From NCBI GenBank assembly GCA_021732085.1, contig JAKFVQ010000020.1, forward strand, positions 124,001-188,000: a stretch of 64,000 bases of DNA, given 5' to 3'. The position numbers were made by a program, and so were the translations under genes. Under the pieces are notes generated by a model. The model worked only from the letters and a program-made list of their open reading frames with translations, was not told the DNA's origin and did no database searches. Positions within the stretch are counted from its first letter, which is position 1; the number at the start of each line of letters is the position of its first letter. This document shows positions 51,389-59,564 of the stretch, piece after piece. This DNA comes from Candidatus Obscuribacterales bacterium. GTDB taxonomy: Bacteria > Cyanobacteriota > Vampirovibrionia > Obscuribacterales > Obscuribacteraceae.

Positions 51389-52324
51389 TTATTTATAGTT
51401 TGAGCGATGGATTTCGCGATAGCGTGAGTAAGGCGTTCTGCCGTTCTCGCGTTCGCTGGAGACTGCGCGAATGCGGCCTCCAGCCATGTAAACTCGTGAG
51501 CCATCGTTGAAGATGATTGTCTGGTTGTAGCCATCCTTGCTCTGAGTCCACGATGCTACATTGCCCTCGACCGAGAATGTGCCATCTGGATTTGTTACTA
51601 TCTGCCCTTGTCCATTTTGATAAGTCTCATGGCCGTTTTCATCAAAACGATAGCTATCGTTGCCGACTACTTCGGTTCGGTCCCCGCCTTGCGGTGCATC
51701 CAGGGGCTGCATCATAGATTGCAGCATATTTTCGTTTTGGAAGAATGGATCGTACTGATCGCGCTTCTTGTCGCCAGGCTCCTTACCCTCGTTTGACTTG
51801 TCGCCAGCTTCCTTGTCGAACTTGCCGCCAACAGGATCCCTGCCTTCCTTTTGATTGTCGATTGTCAGAGATGGCATCGGATACGCATCACCACGCGCGG
51901 TATCGCTTGGGTAGGCATCGCCACGTGCAGTGTTGCTGGGGTAGGCATCGCCACGTGAAGTGTTGCTGGGGTAGGCATCGCCACGTGCAGTGTTGCTGGG
52001 GTAGGCATCGCCGCGTGCAGTGTTGCTTGCATAAGCGTCGCCGTGTGCTTGGTCCTTGCCCTTGTTGTCGCCGCTCTTTGTTCTGATGGGTTCGTCAACA
52101 GCCCCGTTTGTTCTGCCTGTTTGATCTGATGCTGAGTTAGCTCTGCCAGTTTGATCGCTGGCACCATTAGTCCGGCTGCTTTGATCGCTTGATGAGTTGA
52201 TCCTGCTAGTTTGATCACTCCAAATTTCTGATCTGAAATTGTCGGCGCTTTCTGTCGCGGCTGATGAGGCTGAATCGCCTCCCTTTAGCTGCGACTTCTC
52301 ATTATTGTTTTCGACATCTGCCAT
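51389..52324 (-). CDS. Repeat-rich protein with RGD motifs, unknown function
   Basis: 311 residues from ATG 52324 (GGGAG nine bases upstream; the ATG at 52333 directly abuts the GGGAG). No signal peptide. Residues about 30-85 hold five imperfect 10-residue units of the SDQTGRxNxA type; about 97-155 hold six units of RGDAYPSNTA type (first variant HGDAYASNTA, last truncated). The latter contain the RGD tripeptide at least five times. The C-terminal 150 residues are hydrophilic with a beta-structured segment (SYRFDENGHETYQNGQGQIVTNPDGTFSVEG). No enzyme motif. May be an extracellular adhesion-like or low-complexity protein exported by an unknown route. Confidence 0.65.
   Translation of the reverse strand: MADVENNNEKSQLKGGDSASSAATESADNFRSEIWSDQTSRINSSSDQSSRTNGASDQTGRANSASDQTGRTNGAVDEPIRTKSGDNKGKDQAHGDAYASNTARGDAYPSNTARGDAYPSNTSRGDAYPSNTARGDAYPSDTARGDAYPMPSLTIDNQKEGRDPVGGKFDKEAGDKSNEGKEPGDKKRDQYDPFFQNENMLQSMMQPLDAPQGGDRTEVVGNDSYRFDENGHETYQNGQGQIVTNPDGTFSVEGNVASWTQSKDGYNQTIIFNDGSRVYMAGGRIRAVSSERENGRTPYSRYREIHRSNYK
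51879..52049 (-). repeat. 30-bp tandem repeat coding for RGDAYPSNTA units
   Basis: Five to six 30-bp units with near-identical bases (core TAGGCATCGCCACGTGCAGT), each encoding 10 residues. Units differ by one or two bases and the ends are more divergent, as expected for recent internal duplication. Confidence 0.8.
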
Positions 52325-52832
52325 AGTAATCATCTCCCTGAAGCAATTGAGCCGGTTGTAAATCTGAAGGTTTTCTGCTTCCTATATATTGGAGCTCCGG
52401 CGAACCTGCAGTTGCGAGGCATTCAAAATGCTGTTTATTCGCTTGACTGCAAGAACATTTTGCCTCCAGTTTCAGGAGAATTTTATGTGGTGGCATACAG
52501 AGTTGAATTTGTAAAACTAGCATTCATGCGCCGCGCCGAAGGAGTAATTCGCTTGTGGCTACTGTCGAATTATTCAGTTGGATGCAATAATGCTCTTGTG
52601 TGGTGTCCGCTTTTGCTTGATTAGCAAAGGTTTCGGGATGTAACAAGGCTGGGAAGAATTAGGGAGAATCGCTGCGGAAATCTTGGGAGAAATCTGGGAG
52701 ATTGAAATTCTTTGCAATCTTGCATCAACATACGCTGCTGGCAAAGCAAGAAATGTTTGTTTGCTTGGGAGAATTCTAGGAGAAATGCGGACGCTGCAAA
52801 GGTATAATTAGCTCAGCTCTTGTCAGGTGCGA
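52325..52832. other. Intergenic region between divergent genes
   Basis: About 500 bp holding promoters for the RGD-repeat gene (minus) and LmeA-like gene (plus). A TATAAT at 52803 is 25 bp before the LmeA-like start, without a good -35. Between 52650 and 52790 there are six copies of GGGAGAAT/GGGAAGAA/GGGAGAAA-type words. No gene supported (a 70-residue frame at 52412-52624 lacks a ribosome site). Confidence 0.4.
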
Positions 52833-53975
52833 ATGATGTTTGGTGTTGAGAAGAGAAAAGCCAACGGCTTCTGTTTGCTTCGCAAAGCATTTCCTATTAG
52901 CGCGTTGTTGACTTGTGTGCTCGTTGCACCTTCAGTGGAGGCGCAGGGCCGGTTCACGCAAAACGGACAGCAATATTCGGCACAGCAGCAAGGCGCGCAA
53001 TTTCAGATGCAGGGCGGTCAACCGTATCCAACGCAGGGCATGCCATTTCAGGGGCAAGGCTCCACTCAATATCTAGTTCCAAATCAGCAACAATACGTGC
53101 CACAACAGATGCCCGAGCAGGCTTACCCAGTCCAGCAAGCAGCTCCGCAATTTGGCGCACCGAATATGGTGCCAGGTGGAGCTGTTGCCAGACCTGTTGC
53201 ACCGAACGGCTTCGTTGATCTAAATACTGGGCGTTTTGGTCGACTCGATTTCAACATCGCAAATGGACGCTTTCAAGACAGCAGCGTGGATAATTTGCGC
53301 GTGATTGCCAGTGAACTCGATATGGCGAGAGGGCAGCTCGGTGGAATCGATGTTCAAGTGACCGGCGGGCACTTTCGTGAGTTTACGATTGACCAGTTGC
53401 GGATAGCATCTTCTGGTGCTCTTATGTTTTCAACCGAAGCGTTTTTGAACAATCGCGTTCTGGAATTCACCCAACCGATAAATGCAAATGTCGCAGTAGT
53501 TTTTACGCAGAAGAGCTTGAATCAATTTCTTTCTTCACCGGCATCTTTGCAGATGCTTTCCTCGGGCGCGACCAACCACTTGGGTGGTTTTCTAAGTCAA
53601 ATTGTCGGCAGCGCACTGCAAGTAAAGTTTCAATCCGCCGCAGTTAAATTGATGCCCGAGGATCGGATCCAAACTGATGTGAATGTGCTCGTCAATTTGA
53701 TGAATGTCGAAACTGCCGTGCCACTTTCTTTGAGCACCCGCTTGCTCTTGCAAGATGGCTGGATCTCGATGGCCGATACAAGCATTCTCACATCAGGGCA
53801 GGCTCTGCCTCCGGAAATGTCATCGATGATTGTGCAGCGTTTGAATAAGCTCGCTGATTGGGGAAAGAACAACCCTGATCTTCGATTCTCTTTCAATCAA
53901 TTAAAAGTCTATCCGGGCGATCGCTTCGAGCTTGGCGGCACCGCATTCATCAAGCGCCTGCGCTTTGGAAACTGA
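52833..53975 (+). CDS. Secreted LmeA-like (DUF2993) protein with Gln-rich N-terminal region
   Basis: A 380-residue product. Signal-like N-terminus (FPISALLTCVLVAPSVEAQ), a Gln/Pro-rich segment (about 40-120: NGQQYSAQQQGAQFQMQGGQPYP) and then a beta-rich domain of about 250 residues (GRFGRLDFNIANGRFQDSSVDNLRVIASELDMARGQLGGIDVQVTGG) with the repeated strands of DUF2993/LmeA proteins, which bind phospholipid in cyanobacteria and actinobacteria. It ends with FELGGTAFIKRLRFG. Probably periplasmic/outer-membrane associated lipid carrier; that is inference from the family. Alternative GTG start at 52827. Confidence 0.7.
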   Translation: MMFGVEKRKANGFCLLRKAFPISALLTCVLVAPSVEAQGRFTQNGQQYSAQQQGAQFQMQGGQPYPTQGMPFQGQGSTQYLVPNQQQYVPQQMPEQAYPVQQAAPQFGAPNMVPGGAVARPVAPNGFVDLNTGRFGRLDFNIANGRFQDSSVDNLRVIASELDMARGQLGGIDVQVTGGHFREFTIDQLRIASSGALMFSTEAFLNNRVLEFTQPINANVAVVFTQKSLNQFLSSPASLQMLSSGATNHLGGFLSQIVGSALQVKFQSAAVKLMPEDRIQTDVNVLVNLMNVETAVPLSLSTRLLLQDGWISMADTSILTSGQALPPEMSSMIVQRLNKLADWGKNNPDLRFSFNQLKVYPGDRFELGGTAFIKRLRFGN

Positions 53976-54018
53976 AGTTGATTTGCTCTTCTGCTCGTTC
54001 TGATCAAGAGCACTTCAA

Positions 54019-54948
54019 TTATTTTGAATGCAAGAGACTAACTCCGGCGAGCTTTTTTTCAGGCAATGCATTTGAATCATGGTTGATGAACTTATTCAAA
54101 AACGCAATGCTGTAGTGATTTATGAGTTCCTTTTGTTGCGTGTCTGTGTTCATATTCGAAAAGGAAAAGTGTCCGGCCTTTTCGAACTCGACGAGGTAAC
54201 ATGGAGCGGCGGTTTGGGCGAAGGCACCGTTTGGACGTTTGAGGAACGGAGCAACTCCGAGATCTCGCGTTCCTGTTTGATACATCACAGGTATTGATAA
54301 TTCGGATAAAGTTTTATGCGCCACGAATGGTTCGCTGTAAGGAGATAATGCCAGAACCGCTTTCACGTTTTCCAGTTTCCAGCTTGGCCAGGCCCCTGCT
54401 AACCCCAAAACTGTGTAGCCGCCCAGCGAGTGCCCCGCCAAAGCTAAATTAGTCCAGTCAATTTGAGAATCCCATCCGGGAGAGTTGTGAAGCGCGGCAA
54501 TGATCTTTTTGATGTCATCACGTCGACCTATATATGTTTTGTCTGTCCATTTAGCTGCCGAACGTAAGTCAACTTCCGGCTTGCTGAGCCCGTGTGTCCC
54601 ACCCATTGCATCTTGGTGATTGGGCGCAATTACAAGGTAGCCAGCTGCAGCCAGTGCCTTCATCAAGAAGATACTCTGTGTGTTTATTCCATGAAGTCCG
54701 TGCGAAAAGATTATCAACGGATGAGGTTGAGTTCCAGGCTTCGGCCTCCAAACTGCGCATTTTATCCCAGCGATTGATGTTTTCTGGCAATAACAGGAGC
54801 GGTACTCGCTATTCTCCTCGTGCGCGCGCCTTTGAAGTTGCGCTTTTATTCTGGCTCTTAGATTCTCTTGAGCAGCTGCTGGGTTTGTCGGTACCATAAG
54901 TGGGGTTAAAATCAATAGAACTGAAACGAAGGAAAGACCTTTCCACAT
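54019..54948 (-). CDS. Secreted alpha/beta hydrolase (dienelactone/PET-hydrolase-like)
   Basis: 309 residues from ATG 54948 (GGGGAG upstream). Signal peptide MWKGLSFVSVLLILTPLMVPTNPAAA. Catalytic features: oxyanion HGLHG (FSHGLHGINT), nucleophile GHSLGGYT, acid in YQTGTRDLG or nearby, and His in EKAGHFSFSN. Four Cys (CYC, IKC, APC) may form disulphides. The group includes polyester hydrolases, dienelactone hydrolases and platelet-activating-factor acetylhydrolases; no substrate can be fixed. It lies downstream of the multicopper oxidase on the same strand (68-bp gap). Confidence 0.75.
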   Translation of the reverse strand: MWKGLSFVSVLLILTPLMVPTNPAAAQENLRARIKAQLQRRAHEENSEYRSCYCQKTSIAGIKCAVWRPKPGTQPHPLIIFSHGLHGINTQSIFLMKALAAAGYLVIAPNHQDAMGGTHGLSKPEVDLRSAAKWTDKTYIGRRDDIKKIIAALHNSPGWDSQIDWTNLALAGHSLGGYTVLGLAGAWPSWKLENVKAVLALSPYSEPFVAHKTLSELSIPVMYQTGTRDLGVAPFLKRPNGAFAQTAAPCYLVEFEKAGHFSFSNMNTDTQQKELINHYSIAFLNKFINHDSNALPEKKLAGVSLLHSK

Positions 54949-55015
54949 GTGCTCCCCCTGCGTTTGTGTGCCTCGAATTGGATTGATTCTTCCAAGCATT
55001 ATTGTTCTGTATTAG

Positions 55016-56530
55016 TTATCCCGAGTGTTTATTGTAGCGTCCTTGAGCTATCGCGTCGAAGATTTCGCCGGGCTCGATGTGGGCATTGCTGTTCATCACG
55101 CGCTCGTAGAGCTCGTCGGGTAATACTCGTAGCACTGTCATCAAGCCGTGCACACCAGTTGCCCAGTGCTTACGCATGCCGCGAGCTTCGCGTTTCATCA
55201 TGACGCGCATCATTGATTCCATTGTCATCTCTGGCGAGTTCATCATGCCCTGCATTTCTTGTGGATAGCCGGGGACTGCAAATTCTGGTTGACTCAGGGC
55301 GTTCTGTGGAGGTGGAACGTGCAGTGGTTGGTTCTGGTATGCCTGGGCGCTATGAGCTGGGCGGATGCGCGGGCCGATTTGTCTGACCATGTGATTCATC
55401 ATATGGTGAACCATGTGGCAGTGGAAAATCCAATCGCCTGGATTGTTGGCGATGAACTCGAAGTCTTGTGCCATTGCAACGCCTACGAGTGTGTTGTTTC
55501 GAGGAATCCATGCGGAATCAGGAATTCGACCACCTTCTGTACCGGTGAGCCAGAATGTGTGCCCGTGAAAGTGAATCGGATGATGTTGCATTGGGCTGAA
55601 GTTTACGAGGCGAACACGAACGCGTTCTCCGTGCCTTGCCACCATCGGGGTGGTGAATGGACCCGAGCGCCCGTTGATTGTATGCCAGTTCCAATCCATC
55701 AGGCTTGAATCGGCAATGCTTGCGTTTGGTGGCACGAAGAAATTTTGGTACATCAATGCGAAATCGCGATCCACAGGTGGATCGAAAGCAACTCTTGGGT
55801 GCGCGATTAGGAAGCCTGCCATGCCCATCGCTTCCTGCATCGCGACGTGCGAATGGTAGAAGAATGTGCCCGTTTGGTGGAGGTCAAATTCGTATACGAA
55901 CGTCTTTCCTGGTGGGATAAGATCCTGTACAAGACCGGGGACGCCATCCATCGCGACTGGAAGTTCGATGCCGTGAAGGTGAAGGGATGTGTTTTCTGGT
56001 AGCTCGTTATGGAATACGATGCGGACTCGGTCTCCCTGGAATACCTCGATTGTAGGACCGGGCAAACTGCCGTTGTAGCCCCAAACGTCGATGAATGTGC
56101 CGGGTAGAAATTCGCGTTTCACTGGTGTGGCACGCAAATGGAATTCCTTTGCTCCGCGTACCATTTTGTAATCCAGTTTTTCGAGGTCGGGTGTTTCTAC
56201 CGGCACCGGTGCTAAGCCGGATTTGCGTATGCCTGGCATGAGCTTCCCGCAATAGTGATCGCTTCCAGGAGGTCCGCCATAGCTCGGTTTGTAGCGTGAA
56301 AACGAACTGAAATCCTTGTTCGACCCTGTTGGAGTTGGCGTCGTTTTGCTGCGCTTTTGTGCCTGAGGCTTTGTAGTGGGAGGTGGATCGGCTGTCATTC
56401 CAGGCATTTGCATCGGTGACATTGCGTTTGCATCTGGGGCCGCCATTGCATTCATCAGTGCACCGAATCCTGCGGCGGCTGAGACTTTCTCTATGAAATC
56501 TCGACGAGTAGTTTTTTCGTTCTTCTTCAT
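55016..56530 (-). CDS. Tat-exported multicopper oxidase (CopA-like)
   Basis: 504 residues. The N-terminus has the twin-arginine signal TRRDFIEKVSAAAGFGAL. Copper ligands are intact: HLHGIELP, FFYHSHVAMQ, MQHHPIHFHGHTFWL, and FHCHMVHHMMNHMV for the type 1 site (with Met). Three cupredoxin domains fit the length. A Met-rich N-terminal linker (MSPMQMPGM) follows the signal, and a Met-rich C-terminal part (EMQGMMNSPEMTMESMM) suits Cu(I) oxidation. Together with the TolC-like gene 44 bp upstream it forms a copper-resistance operon. Acts in the periplasm, oxidising Cu(I) to less toxic Cu(II). Confidence 0.9.
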   Translation of the reverse strand: MKKNEKTTRRDFIEKVSAAAGFGALMNAMAAPDANAMSPMQMPGMTADPPPTTKPQAQKRSKTTPTPTGSNKDFSSFSRYKPSYGGPPGSDHYCGKLMPGIRKSGLAPVPVETPDLEKLDYKMVRGAKEFHLRATPVKREFLPGTFIDVWGYNGSLPGPTIEVFQGDRVRIVFHNELPENTSLHLHGIELPVAMDGVPGLVQDLIPPGKTFVYEFDLHQTGTFFYHSHVAMQEAMGMAGFLIAHPRVAFDPPVDRDFALMYQNFFVPPNASIADSSLMDWNWHTINGRSGPFTTPMVARHGERVRVRLVNFSPMQHHPIHFHGHTFWLTGTEGGRIPDSAWIPRNNTLVGVAMAQDFEFIANNPGDWIFHCHMVHHMMNHMVRQIGPRIRPAHSAQAYQNQPLHVPPPQNALSQPEFAVPGYPQEMQGMMNSPEMTMESMMRVMMKREARGMRKHWATGVHGLMTVLRVLPDELYERVMNSNAHIEPGEIFDAIAQGRYNKHSG

Positions 56531-56574
56531 AGTGCAGTCTCTTCGGTGATAGTGTTTAGGATTCTCAGGATAGA

Positions 56575-58158
56575 TTATCGTGGGTTCGGCGTAGCATCGA
56601 TATGTCCAGGCGGTGTCACCCCTGGCGGTGCCACCAATCCACCAGTAAGAACGAAACCGCGCAATTCGGTTTCTGCTTTCTTTAGCTCGGCAAGATGGTC
56701 GATGTAAGTAAGCTTGGCGCTGAGCATATCTCGCTGTGCATCCAAAACTACGGGCCAGTCGGTTCGCACATTTTGATAACTCTGCAGTTGCAATTGATAT
56801 CTTTTCACTGCGGCTGGAACAATCGTATTGCGGTATCCGTCGACGTGTTGCTTTGCCGTGGTGTAGGTGCGGAATTGTTCTGCTAATTTGCTGCGCAGTT
56901 GGAGTTCGACTAGTTTTACTTGGGCCTGTTGTCGTGTTAGATCCGCGCGCGCTTGAATTATGGTGCCCTGATTTCTATTGAACACTGGAAGATTTGTCAT
57001 GCTTGCAGTGGCGACAGCGGTCATGCTTTTGTCGATTTGATCGTATCCTGGTCCAGCGCAAAGGAGAAGATTCGGCACACGCTGGCGTAATTCTCTTGAA
57101 ACCGTGATCTCATCTGAATGAAGCTTCGCTTTCGCTTCGCCAAGCTCCGGGCTCCCGGCGATGGTGTCATGCAGCACCCTGCTCCAGTTGCTTACGTTCG
57201 CTTCATCTTCGAGTTGTCCATCTAGGGGCGCAAGTTCGGCTTCAATTCCTACAACGCATGTGAGCTGTTGCCAATGAAATTGAAGGTCGTTTTGCGCAGC
57301 CATCAATCGCAATTTCGCCCGCTCCAGTTCTGCATTCACTTGTTGGATATCGGCGTGATTCGCCTCACCTGTGTTCAACATTTCGCGGCGTGTGACCCAT
57401 GAATCCTGTGCGGAATTGACAAAATCCTGATGCACGCTTACTTTGTGCATCGCCGCCAGCGTTTTGTAAAATTCGACTGCGACGTCATTCATGACGCGAA
57501 GTTGCTGCGCTTTCTCTTGTTGCTCCGCTGCCGTTTGACGAGCCTGATATTTCTTGCGGCTGTATTTCAACTTGCCACCAAGTACTACTTCTTGTTGCAA
57601 CATGCCGCCCTGAAATTCACCCATGCCAGCATTGCGCACGCCCATGAGTTGCCCGGAGTAGGCGAGATCGGGATTTCGCCAGAGCCCTGCTTGAAGGGCT
57701 TTGCCTCTCTCCCCGTCAACCTGCGCGTGTGCTTGAATCAAAGTCGGATTATTTTTCGTCGCCAGAGCCTGAAGCTGAGGTAGCGTATATGGTGCCCCAG
57801 TCAAGAAGTTGATTTCTCGATCCAGAATCTGCACTAGAGCAGTTGCATCCCACGAACTGCTTTGCTGACCTCCGTTGCCAGCTGGAATCGGCGGACGCAT
57901 GTCCATTCCGCCCATGTGCATATTGCCCATATCCATGTTGTTTTGCGGCGGAGAATCAGTTGGCGCCATGTTCTTCTTCGCCGGACTCTTGGGCTTCCCA
58001 CTCATGTCCATAGGACCCTTCATGTTCATCCCGCTCATGTCCATATCCATGGGCATCTTCATCCCCGGCATTGAACTTTCCGCCGCGAAAGAATTCGAAC
58101 CGCATACGAAAAATATGCAACAGATAGCGAATTGAATTCTAGTGAAACGGGCTTCCAT
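56575..58158 (-). CDS. TolC-family outer-membrane protein with Met-rich copper-binding N-terminus
   Basis: 527 residues. Signal peptide (AICCIFFVCGSNSFAA), then about 70 residues dense in Met, Asp and Lys (MPGMKMPMDMDMSGMNMKGPM, MDMGNMHMGGMDMRPP), the copper-binding pattern of CopB/PcoB. The rest is a TolC-type outer-membrane efflux protein: tunnel helices (LQALATKNNPTLIQAHAQVDGERGKALQAG; RQAQVKLVELQLRSKLAEQFRTYTTAKQ) and two beta-barrel strands. It combines a CopB-like sensor region with a CusC-like barrel. Start ATG 58158; a TTG two codons before is possible. First gene of the copper operon. Confidence 0.85.
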   Translation of the reverse strand: MEARFTRIQFAICCIFFVCGSNSFAAESSMPGMKMPMDMDMSGMNMKGPMDMSGKPKSPAKKNMAPTDSPPQNNMDMGNMHMGGMDMRPPIPAGNGGQQSSSWDATALVQILDREINFLTGAPYTLPQLQALATKNNPTLIQAHAQVDGERGKALQAGLWRNPDLAYSGQLMGVRNAGMGEFQGGMLQQEVVLGGKLKYSRKKYQARQTAAEQQEKAQQLRVMNDVAVEFYKTLAAMHKVSVHQDFVNSAQDSWVTRREMLNTGEANHADIQQVNAELERAKLRLMAAQNDLQFHWQQLTCVVGIEAELAPLDGQLEDEANVSNWSRVLHDTIAGSPELGEAKAKLHSDEITVSRELRQRVPNLLLCAGPGYDQIDKSMTAVATASMTNLPVFNRNQGTIIQARADLTRQQAQVKLVELQLRSKLAEQFRTYTTAKQHVDGYRNTIVPAAVKRYQLQLQSYQNVRTDWPVVLDAQRDMLSAKLTYIDHLAELKKAETELRGFVLTGGLVAPPGVTPPGHIDATPNPR

Positions 58159-58701
58159 GCCCAATAAAAGTAACAGTTTTGAAATCCGCTATCAAGGCGT
58201 TTTCGCGGCGTTAGATAATGTCATTTGATCATTTGTTGTGGTATCGATTAGTCCCGGCGGCCGCTGCTAATCGCCTTTTCGGAAGACTGATTTCCAAAAT
58301 TTTTGAGTGCGAGAGTTCAGTACTCCTTGAGTGCGAAGTCTCCCCGTATCTCATTGATTCTGGATCAACATCGCATTCTGGACGATACTCTCTTTCAAAT
58401 GGGAGTTTGCCACTGGAAATTTCGACCTCAAATAAACTGGTATCACTCCAAAAAAGAGCAACGCAAAAACACAAACGATCGCTCGAAGTTTTTCCACTAA
58501 TTCGACGCACTCGCTAGATGGTGATTCCAAGAGCATAGCTCATCGCGGGATTGTCATATAGCAGCTTCCAGATTAAAAGCGTTCAGAAAAATTGCGATTC
58601 GCTTATATCTCTAAGGCAAACGGCGTTCGGAATGCTAACCTGAATGTATATCGAAGCACTAATTATTAACCGCCTTTAACCGGACTAGAAAGCGAGCGAG
58701 A
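58159..58701. other. Intergenic region between copper operon and rph
   Basis: About 540 bp. It should hold the divergent promoters of the copper operon (minus) and rph (plus). Open frames on both strands (58218-58517 on plus, 58229-58510 on minus) are short and unsupported. No copper-box-like dyad was recognised. Confidence 0.35.
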
Positions 58702-59430
58702 ATGATTCGCCGACGAGATAATCGGCAGTGGGACCAGCTAAGACCCATCAAGTTCACGCGGAATTTTACTAAGAATGCAGATGGCTCCGTACTTGTTGAG
58801 TTCGGGGACACCAAAGTACTAACGACCGCGAAGATCGAGGAACGCGTGCCAGCGTTCTTGATGGGGAAAGGCGAGGGCTGGATAACAGCCGAGTATTCCC
58901 TGCTTCCAGGTTCTACCCATGTTCGTTCCGTTCGTGAGGTCACGCGGGGACAGCCTTCTGGGCGTACCCTCGAGATCCAGCGCCTGATCGGGCGCTGTTT
59001 GCGAGCTGTTGTGGACCGCCGTCACCTGGGCGAGCGAACCATAACCATCGATTGCGACGTCTTGCAGGCTGATGGTGGCACTCGTGTCGCCAGCATTTCG
59101 GGCGGATACATCGCGCTTCACGACGCGCTTCTCAAACTTCAGAAAAACTGTTTCTGGGATAGCCTTCCGATCGTGGAAGGAATGGCTGCGGTGAGCGTTT
59201 GCGACATCAATGGGCAGCTCCTTCTCGACCCGAATTATCAGGAAGACTCGCAAGCCGCGATGGACGGTAATTTCGTGCTTACGGAATCCGGCAAAATCCT
59301 CGAAATCCAGATGACGGCTGAGGATAAGCCGTATGACGCCAAAAAGCTGGATGATTTGCTCAAACTAGCCCAAAAAGGTGTAAAAGAGATAATCGAACTT
59401 CAGAACCAAGCCCTCTCAGGCAGGCACTAG
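58702..59430 (+). CDS. rph: Ribonuclease PH
   Basis: 242 residues, canonical length. Seen: IRRRDNRQWDQLRPIKFTRNF, SVLVEFGDTKVLTTAKIEERVP, AEYSLLPGSTHVRSVRE (family reads MLPRSTxxR; the RS is replaced by GS), GRTLEIQRLIGRCLRAVVD, TIDCDVLQADGGTRVASISGGY and the C-terminal SGKILEIQMTAED. Trims tRNA 3' ends phosphorolytically. The Arg normally in PRST being Gly is a possible functional change, although the other phosphate-site Arg residues (R in GRTxEIQRLIGR) are present. GAG-rich ribosome site upstream. Confidence 0.92.
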   Translation: MIRRRDNRQWDQLRPIKFTRNFTKNADGSVLVEFGDTKVLTTAKIEERVPAFLMGKGEGWITAEYSLLPGSTHVRSVREVTRGQPSGRTLEIQRLIGRCLRAVVDRRHLGERTITIDCDVLQADGGTRVASISGGYIALHDALLKLQKNCFWDSLPIVEGMAAVSVCDINGQLLLDPNYQEDSQAAMDGNFVLTESGKILEIQMTAEDKPYDAKKLDDLLKLAQKGVKEIIELQNQALSGRH

Positions 59431-59564
59431 TTGGCTTTCCGGCATTTCAACTGAAGTTACGAGCATTCTTAATTTTTGGAATCATTCCTGCTGACAACAT
59501 GTCTATACTCGTAATATAGAGGTCAAGCGTTGGACTCAACTTTCAGATTACGTGGACTTAAGTT

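Noticed and set aside
52412..52624. 70-codon open frame upstream of the LmeA-like gene
   Set aside because: No ribosome site; composition resembles non-coding sequence.
58218..58517. Overlapping open frames on both strands between the copper operon and rph
   Set aside because: Short, without ribosome sites or recognisable domains.
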